Below, piece after piece: positions 1 through 10,403 of a stretch of 64,000 nucleotides of DNA. The stretch is from Acanthosepion esculentum (lineage: Eukaryota; Mollusca; Cephalopoda; Sepiida; Sepiidae). The stretch is from assembly GCA_964036315.1 (NCBI GenBank), contig OZ038492.1, positions 41,679,095 to 41,743,094 of the forward strand. Direction: 5' to 3'. The position numbers and the translations under genes are program-made. The stretch's first letter is position 1. Each line of letters opens with the position of its first letter. The notes below the pieces were generated by a model. The model did no database searches. It saw only the letters and a list, made by a program, of their open reading frames with translations, and had not been told where the DNA came from.

Positions 1-27
1 TATATATATATATATATATATATATAT
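1..27. repeat. (TA)n microsatellite, cut by window edge
   Basis: Pure TA dinucleotide run continuing off the left edge of the window. It abuts a palindromic MITE-like element, a pairing seen several times in this window. Confidence 0.95.
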
Positions 28-224
28 TCATACATGTTTCATTAAATAATATGGACAAGTGTTGTCTATTTATTTTATGTAAGTTCTTTTCATATAGTCT
101 GATAAGCTTAATAACATTATTATTAAACAATGAAAGAAAATCACAATATTGATACATATTTTTAATCCAATCTAAGCTTTCGGCTTACATAATAATGCTT
201 ATTTAATGAAACATGTATGAATGA
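27..224. mobile_element. MITE-like element, palindrome family M1, copy 1
   Basis: The two ends are inverted copies of about 22 bp containing CATACATGTTTCATTAAAT and its complement. The left interior (GGACAAGTGTTGTCTATTTA) resembles the arm of the larger palindrome at 20,231-20,545. There is no open frame of note. The family assignment rests on visual similarity. A TA microsatellite follows shortly after the right end. Confidence 0.5.
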
Positions 225-249
225 AAAAATGCTGCCTAAATACAAACAA

Positions 250-253
<4 letters not shown>

Positions 254-282
<29 letters not shown>
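254..282. repeat. (TA)n microsatellite
   Basis: About 29 bases of pure TA. Confidence 0.9.
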
Positions 283-286
<4 letters not shown>

Positions 287-324
287 TGAACATAGAAGTC
301 AACACTTAGAAGCGACAGTCTGTA

Positions 325-412
325 TTAGAATGACTTTTTTTCGTAGAAGTTTCTTTCCAATATTAGGGTGCGTCTTCCAATCCAGTGTCTTGTAAGCCGG
401 AAAATACGGTAA
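325..412 (-). repeat. Interspersed repeat with CGTATTTTCCGGC end, copy 1
   Basis: On the minus strand it begins ACCGTATTTTCCGGCTTACA and continues through GGAAGACGCACCC. A close second copy lies at 10,320-10,403 and the first ~28 bp recur at 9,703-9,785. It is non-coding and looks like the end of a non-autonomous transposon. Class unknown. Confidence 0.55.
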
Positions 413-569
413 TCACCACAGAGAACGTTTTCTGCGCTCCGTCAGCATGCCTGATGCTAACCCCACGGAGAGAAACTCTTGGCGCTTTCCTACGTACTCA
501 TTGTCCACTGACATGAAATGTAGTGATTATATTGAATCAGTTACTAGTTCTACTACTAGGAAAGTTGGT

Positions 570-850
570 TCACCCTGTCTTCTCAAATAATTTTTCTTGT
601 CAGAATCCATCTTGGATACATCTACTATTCGTCCATGCCTTGAATATTACTCCCACATTTGATCTGATGTTCGTATTGTTTATCTCAAGATACTTGACAA
701 AAGCCAAAGAAGTGTTTGTAACTTAATCAATATTGACATGACATCTGCACTTTCATCTCTTTCTTGATATCTCTACAAATATTTTCATGAAACATGTTCT
801 AATGAGCTTTCATCCTTGGTACCTTGAGTGCATAAAATTAAGTGAGATAC
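570..850 (+). mobile_element. LINE family J: reverse-transcriptase thumb remnant
   Basis: Translated in frame, 612-770 reads STIRPCLEYYSHI, a stop, then SDVRIVYLKILDKSQRSV. This is the reverse-transcriptase thumb segment of jockey/CR1/I-type LINEs, with the expected W (in a YYSHIW-type motif) changed to a stop. A second part, 770-835, repeats the YKYFHETCSNELSSLVP region. The piece is 5'-truncated and joined to a younger copy of the same family beginning near 860. It is a dead fragment. Confidence 0.7.
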
Positions 851-1134
851 TAGGTTGGTGCTGTCTTTTTTACAAATACTTTCACGGTAATTGCTCCGAG
901 GAGCTGCTTTCGCTTGTCCCTAAGCCTCATGAATTTAAACGTCCTCCGAGGCTGGCATCCCGTTCCCACCCCTTCACCGTTGAAACTGTTAGACGTAGAC
1001 GTCTCTTCTACTCCAATAGCTTCATGTCTCGCACATCTCGCCTGTGGAACTCCCTTCCTTATTACTGTTTCCCTGACAAATACAATCTCCAACGGTTTAA
1101 GTGTAACGTCAATCGACATCTCCAGTTGCCTTGA
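787..1134 (+). pseudogene. C-terminal end of LINE family J ORF2
   Basis: From about 865 the frame reads FYKYFHGNCSEELLSLVPKP, then PPRLASRSHPF, MSRTSRLWNSLP and FKCNVNRHLQLP to a stop at 1132-1134. This is the conserved tail after the reverse transcriptase of jockey/CR1/I-type non-LTR retrotransposons. The full protein would be many hundreds of residues; only the last ~90 remain. The ATG at 787 belongs to the adjacent older fragment and is not a genuine start. The same tail recurs at 24,109-24,405 and 48,981-49,286. Clade within the jockey group is uncertain. Confidence 0.8.
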
Positions 1135-1356
1135 TCTATCCACTTCCCTTCTTCACATCCTTTCACCTTTCATACCTATCTGCTCTCGCTCCAAATCTTC
1201 TGTAACCACCTTGCCTTGATCGACCCACTTTCTCTTTCTCCACATCCTCTCCGTTACCACTCCTATCTGCTCTTCCTCCAACCCTTCTATAACCCCTTGC
1301 GTGATAGTGGCCTCCAGCCTTGCTTGGGGTGATACGCTTAAAAAAAAAAAGTTTCA
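1135..1356 (+). mobile_element. LINE family J 3' UTR and A-rich tail
   Basis: This pyrimidine-rich 3' UTR has an internal direct duplication: TCCACATCCTCTCC-type and CACATCCTTTCACC-type segments, each followed by CTATCTGCTCT. It ends GCTTGGGGTGATACGCTTAA plus an A run at 1340-1350. The same UTR follows the copy at 49,287-49,496, so these two belong to one recent subfamily. Confidence 0.75.
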
Positions 1357-1645
1357 CAGTTTTATCCTTGAACTAGATATACGTAACCGTATGTTCTATC
1401 CTAATAGATTTTTTCTTCCAGTTCCCTCCCATGGAACACTATTAGGTTCTCTTTCTTCCCTATCACGTACAATCTTTAAAGATGTAAATGAAACGCCAAT
1501 CAGCATCTTCTGTATTCCTGAAACCTGTTATTCTATCGTCTTTTCCCCCTCATTAAAGTTTTCTCATTCACTTTCACACCGATTAACCATTTTCATTTTA
1601 GTGCCATTATTTCCCTGCTTCGGTTGAACTGATTAAAATAAATTT
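1357..1645 (+). mobile_element. LINE family J 3' end, third copy in series
   Basis: The sequence carries the diagnostic order of family J tails: FYPNRFFLPVPS-like coding, an ACAATCTTTAAAGATGTAAA segment equivalent to YNLQ.FKCNVN, a T/C-rich UTR, and a degenerate end (CCCTGCTTCGGTTGAACTGA). It is more diverged than the copy before it. Three J tails in head-to-tail order therefore occupy 570-1,645. Confidence 0.65.
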
Positions 1646-2727
1646 AGCTAGATTTTATGATTTATCTTTCTTAGCAAAACGTGTATTCGATGCCTTTTGA
1701 ACTTTTTCAGTCAAACGAATTCCATAAAGATTGAAATGGATATAAAACAGCACATAAGGGGAAAAAACTCTAAGCCAAAATGTTAAATTTCTTTCACTGT
1801 TTAATATAGACATATGGGACGGAGGATTTATTGTGATGGAATATTACAACCCTTCTCTCATTAACTAATTCCAGAAACCTTCTCTCGATTTCTATCTTCA
1901 ATTGTCCTAATTAGAAACATTACCTATTTGAATCAATCGTTTAGGTTACTAGAGTCAGCTGCTAATAGCAGCTCATACATTTCATTTTCAAAATAAGGAT
2001 ATCATTAACTGCTGTGGTTGTACACCAGCTTTTCGTACATTTGAGAAAAGTACATTGCGCATGGCCGATAATATGACATTAATGTAAATTATCAACTTCT
2101 TAGCTCGCGTTATGATTTGTTTAAAAATGAAATATCAGTATTCTAGTGGGTTTTCCGTTTAACTTATATGAAAACACATCAAACTAATGGCACAATGCAT
2201 ATGGGGCAAATGATTTCCCTCTTAATAAACGGAGATTTTATGTTAATACTGTATATCTTCTGCGACTATATGTACTGTGGATTATTTTCTCATTATGTTT
2301 TGATTGGAGTGCCATCAATCTCCACTGACGGTGGAGCCGCCTTCCGCGAACAAATATTCACAGTACATTCTCCATAAACACCACGAATTTTTTAGTATTT
2401 GCGCAATAGTTATTCGCAGAATCAATAAACACAAATACGCCGACAAAAATAATCTGACAAAATGTTTGTTCAATGAAACCTTCATAATGATGACTAAATA
2501 CAAAGACAGGATGAACATACTGAACAACCAAATAGACTAGAATGATATGTACACTAAACAGGTTTCTTTTCTAAGGAGTTATTTCCTTGCCTTTTATAAT
2601 ATCCCTTTTTTATTAATCATCAATCGAAATATATATGTTTCGCTTATGTTTTCAGTTGAGAAGATCTTACTGCGATTAATTATTAATTACACGGCTCCCT
2701 GAAGGTAAGTATATTGTGATCTGATAC
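1646..2727. other. No recognised feature
   Basis: AT-rich unique-looking sequence with only short chance frames (for example 2,304-2,540). I recognise no repeat family or gene here. Confidence 0.6.
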
Positions 2728-2927
2728 NNNNNNNNNNNNNNNNNNNNNNNNNNNNNNNNNNNNNNNNNNNNNNNNNNNNNNNNNNNNNNNNNNNNNNNNN
2801 NNNNNNNNNNNNNNNNNNNNNNNNNNNNNNNNNNNNNNNNNNNNNNNNNNNNNNNNNNNNNNNNNNNNNNNNNNNNNNNNNNNNNNNNNNNNNNNNNNNN
2901 NNNNNNNNNNNNNNNNNNNNNNNNNNN
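2728..2927. other. Assembly gap (200 N)
   Basis: Exactly 200 unknown bases, a size typical of an arbitrary scaffold gap. It sits just before the polypurine tandem-repeat block, so collapse or failure in that repeat is a likely cause. Confidence 0.98.
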
Positions 2928-2959
2928 GGCAAAACGATTAAAAAGGGCCGTTTTAGTTT

Positions 2960-5160
2960 TTTTCATAAGTATTCAGTTTTTGTGGGGAGAACAACGTGTA
3001 CAAGGAGATGGCCAGCTAGTGCGCTTTTTAGAGATCTGGAGATAGAGGCAGAGGGTGAGATTGGGAAGAGCACGTTTAGGAGAAAAAGAGAAGGAAAAGA
3101 ATCTGAATACAATGTGTGGATAACATAAAAAAGAATAAAAAGGAATAAAGAAGAAGGAAAGAAAAAGAAGGATTGAAAAAGGCGAAAAGATGAAGATATA
3201 AAAATTGTAAGAAGATAAAAACTAACTGAAATACTGTCAGAAGAAGAAAAAGAAGGAGGTGGAGAGAGGAGGAAAAGAAGACAAGCAGTGTAAAGAGTAA
3301 AGAAGAAAGCTGTATGTGGTAGAGAGTAAAAAAGAATGTATGTTGTAAAGAAGAAGAAGAAGAAGAAGAGGTGGAGGAGGAGGCATAGAAGACAAGCAGT
3401 GTAAAGAGTAAAGAAGAAAGCTGTATGTGGTAGAGAGTAAAAAAGAATGTATGTTGTAAAGAAGAAGAAGAAGTCAAAGAAGAAGAGGTGGAGGAGGAGG
3501 CATAGAAGACAAGCAGTGTAAAGAGTAAAGAAGGAAAGCTGTATGTGGTAGAGAGTAAAAAAGAATGTATGTTGTAAAGAAGAAGAAGAAGACAAAGAAG
3601 AAGAGGTGGAGGAGGAGGCATAGAAGACAAGCAGTGTAAAGAGTAAAGAAGAAAGCTGTATGTGGTAGAGAGTAAAAAAGAATGTATGTTGTAAGAAGAA
3701 GAAGAAGACAAAGAAGAAGAGGTGGAGGAGGAGGCATAGAAGACAAGCAGTGTAAAGAGTAAAGAAGAAAGCTGTATGTGGTAGAGAGTAAAAAAGAATG
3801 ATATGTTGTAAAGAAGAAGAAGAAGAAGAAGAAAAAAAGAAGAAGAAGGTATTAATATAAAAGGATTATTATCAAAGATAATTCTCACTAGTCAATAGGA
3901 AAAATATATAAAAAACTGAAGTGAGAAGATAGAAAATAATTTCATTTGTAGTAACTGAAGCAGTAATACTAATAAGGCTAAGAGAACTACTAACTTTAGG
4001 ATAACTTTCACTTCTTCTTCGATTAATACTGCTAACAATAAGACAATTAAACAGGTGGAAAAATGAAGTAGGTGAAAAAAGAAAAAACGAAGCGAATCCT
4101 GGAATGTTTCAAAGGAAATAATAGGTGAATATATTTAAAGTTAAGATAAACAAAGATTGGATGATGCTGGAAACTGAAGAAATGGAAAATGAAGAAAGAC
4201 AAAAAGAATGATCAGCTAAAAAAGAAGAAAGAGAGGAAAAAAAAGCAAAGAAAAAAGAAAGCCAAAAGGAAGTAAAATGTTACAAATGTAGAAAAAGTGA
4301 CAACGAAATAACACTGTTAATTAATATATAAATTGTTTAGTAAATAAACAAAGAAACATTTTAAACAAAGAAGAAGATGGCTAAGTAACAGACGCAATAA
4401 GAAGAAGAAAGGAGAGGTAAAGAGGAAGAAGTAGAATGGATGAGATGGAGAATGAGAAGATTCAAGCAGTAGAAGAAGAAAGGAAGAGATGAAGAGGAAG
4501 AATGGATTAGGTAAAGAAGAAGTAGGAGAAGAAGAAATCAGAGAAAAATAGAAAGAAACTCTAAACAAAGTAGAGAGGAAAATAAGAAAGTCACTAAGTA
4601 ACGTACGCATGAAGAAGAAAAGAGGAGGTTAAAAGGGTGAAGAATGTAAGAAAAGGAATGTGATGAATTACGAGAAATAAGGAAGAAGAATGGAAGAGGT
4701 AAAAAAAAGAAGAATCAAGAAGAAGAAGAGGAAAGGACGTGGTGAATAGGAAGAAGTTGAACAAATAGAAGATAATTGGAGTAAAGAAGAAGCAGAAGAA
4801 ATAAGAGCAGAAGAAGAAGTCGAAGAAAGGCAGAGGTAACAAGTAAGAAGTAAAGAAGAAGTAAAGAAGGAAAGAGGATAACGTAAAAAAGTAAGAAGAA
4901 GAATGGATGAAGTAAAGAAGAATATAGGAAAAGAAAATCTAAACAAATAAGAGACCAAAGAAAAAGACACAAGAGGCTAAGTAACAGATGCATGACGAAA
5001 TAAATAAGGAAAAATGAATAAAGGAATCACGAAGAATCAAAGAAAAAAAAAGAAAGACCGAAAGAAAGAAAAATGTATCTAGAAATGAAAGAAACGAGAA
5101 AGTAGTAAATAAATTCAACCAAAGAATGAAAAAAGAATTCAAGAAGGCACAGATAAAGAA
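2960..5160. repeat. Long polypurine (AGAAGA-rich) block
   Basis: For about 2.2 kb the plus strand is overwhelmingly A and G, with AAGAAG, GGAGGAGG and AAAGAAG words and few pyrimidines. The complementary strand yields long Leu/Phe/Ser frames that are artefacts of CTT/TTC repetition, not membrane proteins. The block contains the ~118-bp tandem repeat at 3,241-3,835 and then decays into less regular purine-rich sequence. Confidence 0.9.
3241..3835. repeat. ~118-bp tandem minisatellite, about 5 copies
   Basis: The landmark GGCATAGAAGACAAGCAGTG recurs near 3,381, 3,499, 3,617 and 3,732, giving a period of about 115-118 bp, with a diverged first copy at about 3,256. Each unit ends in AAAAAAGAATGTATGTTGTA followed by an (AAG)n stretch whose length varies between units. 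Later units are nearly identical, indicating recent amplification or homogenisation. Confidence 0.9.
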
Positions 5161-5740
5161 TTATGAAAATTTGAAATGGTTAAGAAGTGCCACAATGTAA
5201 ATAAACGGATCATAAATTATTCCAAAGATGCAGTTAAGAAATAAACAATAATATATACAAGGAGATGTAAAATGAAATAATTTTGATATATTAAAAACAA
5301 AAAAAAAAAGAGAAAAACAGGAAATGTTCGCTGAAAATTAAAGTCCAAAAGTTGACTGAATGCATGGAGGAAAGAAAGATGCAACGGATAAAAAATAAAA
5401 TGCTACGAAGAAAACGAAGTGTATTTGTCAAGTAAATAAACACACCCAGTAGTAGAAGAAATAAGATTTGGAAGTTAAAGTGAAAGTAAAAGTAAAAGTA
5501 AATTTATGCTAATAAGGCAGCATGCGGTAGATTGAATGTTTTTTTTTTCTGATCAGCATAATTGAATACATTATTTCCTCTGTCATATTTGAAACAAGGG
5601 TGAATGGGAAAAGGGATTGTCAGCTACTTATTTGTTCTTCTATAAACCTCTTAGCACATTTGTTTAATGTATAAAAATGATGACTATACATTCAGCAATG
5701 AATGTAGCAAATATATATTTTATGTTACTCCTTCTAGCTG
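5161..5740. other. No recognised feature
   Basis: A-rich sequence with a short GTAAAA-type tandem near 5,480-5,500. No gene or known repeat recognised. Confidence 0.55.
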
Positions 5741-5756
5741 ATCCCAGTCCTTTCTT

Positions 5757-6280
5757 ACATGTCCTGGCCCTCCAGGACCTAGGCGATCACGGTTCGCCAC
5801 AGATTCCTGTCCCTTTTACATCTTAACAATATTTGTCGTTTTATTATCTCTACTAATTTCTGTTCTGCTAACAATTTGTACAAGCTCGTTAAGTTGGTTA
5901 TTTGCTGTCTCTTATCAACTTTCTCTGCGAGTGTTAAATACTCCAAGCTTTCTTTCCACATAATGCACTAAGGTCATTTCAATTTTCTCCTTCTGATTCA
6001 AAGTATAAGTGTCACTTTTTGCATTTTCTCCAAAGGTTAGTTGGTGCTCACATGTTCAAACCATCGTGTTCTCCGCTTCCTCTGTAAAACGACATTTATG
6101 TGGTTTCAGAATTCACTACTATATAAAAGGACCGATATTACATAACAGTCGAGTAATTTTTTATTTGTTTCTAACGAAATTTTCATGTTGTTTTAATACT
6201 CTACTTAATTTGTCGAAGGCATATTTCGCTACCCCAATGCGCCTTCCAGTAAAACACTGGCTAGATATATAAATTTTGTA
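5757..6280 (-). mobile_element. LINE family R (RTE-like) C-terminal tail, 3' part
   Basis: The minus strand encodes a decayed RTE-type tail: IKRQILLRCKRDRNLWRTVI near 5,780-5,860, preceded by remnants of the R.LEATEMWFYRRMLRI region near 6,050-6,090. Frameshifts and stops are frequent. The element continues at about 6,545-6,800 after interruption by the SINE at 6,291-6,533. It is dead. Confidence 0.65.
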
Positions 6281-6290
6281 CTCGCTCGAT

Positions 6291-6533
6291 GGTGGAGTAA
6301 TGCATATAACGGCTCGGATTGAGGAATTGAAGAGCCGAGTTCGAATTACAGTCGAATCCATTACATTCACTTACGTGCTAATACCCTTGGGAATGATATG
6401 AATCCTATTCTTCTCACCTCAGATATAGGTAAATAGCCTCGGATGGCAACTGGTCTACCGCAGATAGAAATGGCAACATACCGCGTGAATAAATCTACTT
6501 CGTCAGTCGTGTATCACGCATTTCAAATAACTC
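6291..6533 (+). mobile_element. tRNA-type SINE (5S/tRNA family, head lacking the 5S part) with 11-bp target duplication
   Basis: The tRNA-like part has an A-box-like GGAGTAATGCATATAACGG and a B-box GTTCGAATTAC. A conserved central region follows (CATTACATTCACTTACGTGC, then TGGTCTACCGCAGA..GAAATGGCAA). It is flanked by ACTCGCTCGAT at 6,280-6,290 and 6,534-6,544, an 11-bp target-site duplication. It splits a family R LINE lying on the opposite strand, so it is younger than that LINE. Confidence 0.85.
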
Positions 6534-6544
6534 ACTCGCTCGAT

Positions 6545-6800
6545 AATAGTGTCTATAATTCGTATTTGAAATCTTGGGTTGTTCCTCTCGCTGACAGCTA
6601 TACATTCTGTCTTCTTACAACGGATCCTTTCTTTTCGCTTTATTTTCCGAGCTATGTAGGAGTTCATTTAGTTTCCTTTCTTTGTCTGTTATCAACACTG
6701 GGGCTTCTACATTTCTTCTGTTGTTAAGATTGTGGGGGCGCCAATAACGAATCTTGTTAAGGTTTCTAAATCTCTCAGATTCGCTTCACTATAAAGAGTC
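6545..6800 (-). mobile_element. LINE family R reverse-transcriptase remnant, 5' part of split copy
   Basis: The minus strand reads LYSEANLRDLETLTRFVIGA around 6,720-6,790. This corresponds to the LF.E.ILRELE.LPGF.IGG segment just before the RTE reverse-transcriptase catalytic box. It is the same element as 5,757-6,280, separated by the inserted SINE. The catalytic box itself is not recognisable. Confidence 0.55.
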
Positions 6801-7265
6801 GAATAATTCCAGCTAGGCTGAATCTAAAATGTTACAGATGAAGTTAAAATCTAAATGATATAGCTAGAATAAATGGGTTCTTTATGTTTTAATCTATAAC
6901 TTGACATGGCCATTTCGTTCGTAAAAATAGAATGTACCTCTATTCTAAATCCGACGAAATTTACAGTCTACGATATTAACTATATCTACGACAAGATATT
7001 TACTCGCATACATTGTTTCTGTTAATAAAATGTATTTAACCCACTAGCAGGCGTACAGAATAATTGAGAAGGCCAATGCGCACAACAGACTGATATCTGA
7101 TTTCGGGCAGATATTCTTAAGAGATCCAAATATGACAGGAAGCAGATTTCGACATTAAATAATAATAATAAATTCTGCAATGGCATAAAATTCTCACTCA
7201 CTAAAAATTATATACAGTTTTTGAACTTTATGTGAGTTGATCAGTAATTCCATAGCTTCATAAAG
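6801..7265. other. No recognised feature
   Basis: AT-rich sequence without a clear repeat or gene; a short (AAT)n lies at about 7,159-7,170. Confidence 0.5.
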
Positions 7266-8012
7266 ATAATAATAATGGCGATCCACTCGTATCCGAGTAT
7301 GAGTGTCTATAAGTGCAGCTAGCCGTTCCCTGTTGCAGACGCCTGTTCAGGCATATTTGTGTTTGTTCAACACCGACAGAGCCCTCCTCTGGTTTATATT
7401 TCAACTATGCTTTAGATATAGATTCTGGGACAGAGGGCATTATCTGGCGTGATGAACAGCCTGAAAAATGAACAGTCTGATAAAGGCATATACTGTATTG
7501 TTATGGTGTACGGGGTGTATTGTCAGTGCTAGTAACTTTGTAGTGAAGCGGTCGACCCTTTACTTAGGTGAATTGGGATGCGGAAATATACTGGTCTACG
7601 CACTACATCCAAATGTCACACATAGCTCCAAGAAGTGGAATTGGCAATGTTTTGGCCACTCACAGGTCAACGGCATCAACCTGCCGATTAAACTGTGTGA
7701 GCGTAGTCGGAAAGATTTCCCGACCTGGGCAGTGAAGCGGGACGCCTCCCCCAAATCCACACGTGACAAGCGGCTATCGGCCAGTAACCAAACGAGGCGT
7801 ATGAGCTGCGCTTCACAGGTTGACGTCTTTACCAGCGGGAATAAAGAAATTCTGAGAGGAGGAACGGGGTAACCTCAACATCTCCGGTGCAAAAGGAACC
7901 AGCAAGCCATTGCACTATTTTGCCTTGAATGTCACCATGAACCACAATAACAACAGAGTGGAGTGGTTACCACAGGGGCGCAATGTGCGCTAACTGAATA
8001 AACGATGATGAT
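7266..8012 (+). mobile_element. Unclassified GC-richer element, possible retroelement piece
   Basis: A roughly 745-bp island with clearly higher GC than its surroundings starts right after an (AAT)4 and contains the imperfect palindrome ACTCGTATCCGAGT. Its last part ends ..CTGAATAAACGATGATG with an AATAAA signal. A 134-codon frame (7,468-7,872) lies inside, but I recognise no domain and its start is arbitrary. The sharp composition boundary and the polyadenylation-like end suggest an inserted element, not a host gene. Confidence 0.45.
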
Positions 8013-9060
8013 TGTTATGAAAGATTCACTTTATTTAGTTTGAGCTATGATAATTATTCACCACGGAATTAAGTGCGTTGACAAGGTAGATTATGTTGAA
8101 ATCTATTGAGTGAAATGAATGCTCTTATTTCCATTATTAGGCAGTGGACATATTGACTTATCGGGCTAGGGATGATTGAACAGATTTCTGAAAGAGTATC
8201 GGTTTATATCGAACAGCAACTGATCTCATAGTTGCATGAGTAACGATCAAGCCTTGGCTAAACAGAACTGTTCGCGTCATGTTGTATTGATTAAAAAAAC
8301 AAGAGGCACATTAAACCAAACAAAATTAGTTTACATTCCCTTACGACGAATTTTTCTTTATTCTAGCTTTATTTAAGCGGTCTGTGTATCAAGCTCTCGT
8401 TGATCCTCTTATTGCTTCCAGAATAATGTAACGTTATCGCATCACCGAAAAAGCTGCCATTCATTCATTTCATTGGCGAATGTTTATAAAGGCTTTTACA
8501 TTGGAGAATGTTTATAAAGGCTTTTATATTTCCAAGCGCTAATCGAGATGAGAATGCTGATAAAACCGGTTTTCTGCAGTAGTTAGTCAATCAATCACTG
8601 ATTGCATCGGTTGCTTATGGAGGAATTTGAGGGGTTGGGTTGCGTTTGAGGTCAATGCAGGTATATTCAATTGATAGTGTCCATAGGGCAAATTGTAGGG
8701 TTCACGGTGATCTTGCTGTTTCTGTTATTGATGTAAGTGATGTAATAACGAGTGTGTTCAATTGATTATGGCAATGGTGGATGCTAATTGGTTGAGGAGA
8801 GGCGGCAGAAGAGGTTCGTTTACATACTGAACCATCAACTCCTGGAATTTTGGCGAGGTGCCAACTGATATTTTGTAAATCGTTAAACACATCTTATACA
8901 ACACTGAACTGATTTGTTGAGGGGAAAATGATTTACTCTACTGTGGGCTTCTCCCTATGCAGCTAAAAAAAAATGAAAACACGTACAACATTTAATATGA
9001 CATTTGTCACTAAATTTTACCCAGACATTATTTCAATGTATGTGTCAAAAAGAGCGCAAG
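8013..9060. other. No recognised feature apart from a 2-copy direct repeat
   Basis: At about 8,473-8,532 the words AATGTTTATAAAGGCTTTTA occur twice in tandem (period about 31 bp). Otherwise nothing is recognised. Confidence 0.55.
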
Positions 9061-9093
9061 AATTGATTGGTGACATATCAAGATAAAATGATA

Positions 9094-9097
<4 letters not shown>

Positions 9098-9182
<85 letters not shown>
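9098..9182. repeat. (TA)n microsatellite, ~85 bp
   Basis: Uninterrupted TA repeat. Frames giving IYIYIY peptides on both strands are artefacts. Confidence 0.97.
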
Positions 9183-9186
<4 letters not shown>

Positions 9187-9591
9187 TACTGGGGCAACGG
9201 ATCATTATTTAAACATATATTATTAAATATAACAGACAATGAAAGTCTATTACGCCTGAACATGTGCAGTTCTAATGGTCGTATGTTTGCTTTAATTTCG
9301 TGTGAAAATAAAGACAAAAATTGTCCAACAATTTTATATTTTTTTATCTAATTAGTCTTAATCTTTCAACTCACATGACCCATCCTGAGAGTGGTTATAG
9401 TGACAAAGAAAAAAATATATCCACTTCGAGAATGGCTCGTGTGAGCCGAAAGCTTAGGACCACATTAATAGAAAATGTTTGTCTTTATTTTCACCTGAGA
9501 TGAAAGCTTTTTGTCCCTCAAATTTTATTATTATCGGTCTATTAAATCTACATATTATAAAAAGCACCCGTATGCCATCTTTCGTTTTAAT

Positions 9592-9631
9592 CACACACAC
9601 ACACACACAACCCCCCACACACAAACACACA

Positions 9632-9676
<45 letters not shown>
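9592..9676. repeat. (CA)n microsatellite, interrupted
   Basis: CACACA run with a CCCCCCACACACAAACAC interruption near 9,609-9,625, then pure CA to about 9,675. Confidence 0.95.
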
Positions 9677-9678
<2 letters not shown>

Positions 9679-9702
9679 ACCAATGTGATATATCTGTTGA
9701 TG

Positions 9703-9785
9703 TACCGTATTTTCCGGCTAACAAGACGCATTATTTTCTAAGCAATGCCCTGAAAAAAAAAGTGTGCGTATTCCACGACGAATGT
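9703..9785 (+). repeat. Interspersed repeat with CGTATTTTCCGGC end, copy 2
   Basis: Begins ACCGTATTTTCCGGCTAACA and continues AGACGCATTATTTT and GCCCTGAAAAAAAAA. It shares its first ~28 bases with the copies at 325-412 and 10,320-10,403 but diverges afterwards. It is directly downstream of a CA microsatellite. Confidence 0.5.
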
Positions 9786-10319
9786 AAGGCAACGCCTAGG
9801 CCCAAGTGAGCTTGGACGGTCACTTAATTGGCTTGATTGATAGGGACGTGGATTTTATGTTGAGTGATTGCACTATAATGTTAGCTATCTATCGAATTCA
9901 GCCTTTTATAGGATGTAACCTCAGTACTTAACTGTTACAAATATTTCCAAGATTATAAACCTTCCCGGAACCGAGCCACAAGCTTAAACATGCTCTGTTT
10001 ACTAGCAGCGGTGAGTTCCCTTCTGCTATTGATCTTGATGGTGTAGATTAGCTCACACTCTTATGTTGTGAAATTATCAGTTACCACCAGACAGTCACAC
10101 ATATCACAAGATTTTTGGTCCTGGAAATTATCACCCATGGCGAGTTCATCAAAACGATTTAAAGCCACCGGTGGACAATGAAAGATGTATAGTATATTTA
10201 CTAACCACCAACTAGTATGTCATTGTCATACAAAAAACATCGGACGAGTGATTAATGTAAACAATACGTGGCGCCAGTATGTGAGGGACGCATAGTGAAT
10301 GTATTGTTGTATGAGAATG
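9786..10319. other. No recognised feature
   Basis: No gene or repeat family recognised. Confidence 0.5.
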
Positions 10320-10403
10320 ACATTTTTTCTTAGAAATTTCTTTGCAATATTTGGGTGCGTCTTCCAAGCCGCAGCTGGCTTGTAAACCGGAAAATACCAG
10401 AAA
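10320..10403 (-). repeat. Interspersed repeat with TATTTTCCGG end, copy 3
   Basis: The minus strand reads GGTATTTTCCGGTTTACAAG, then GGAAGACGCACCCAAATATT and GCAAAGAAATTTCTAAG. It matches the copy at 325-412 over about 85 bases with scattered substitutions, and both are on the minus strand. Confidence 0.55.

Noticed and set aside
914..1219. 101-codon frame MSLSLMNLNVLRGWHP and its equivalents at 23,969 and 49,000
   Set aside because: Shadow frame of the family J coding tail; the conserved motifs are in the neighbouring frame.
2676..2966. Open frames spanning the N gap
   Set aside because: The frames exist only because unknown bases contain no stops.
3241..3835. CRISPR-like array
   Set aside because: Contiguous tandem repeats without unique spacers in a eukaryotic sequence; the same applies to 39,821-40,402 and 56,338-56,650.
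2963..5142. Long minus-strand frames (up to 270 codons) rich in Leu, Phe and Ser that look like membrane proteins
   Set aside because: They are translations of a polypyrimidine strand with tandem repeats; several overlapping frames have the same composition, and there is no domain order.
9017..9351. IYIYIY and THTHTH repeat peptides here and at 18,160, 22,047, 23,034, 31,251, 62,659 and 63,191
   Set aside because: Translations of TA and CA microsatellites in both strands.
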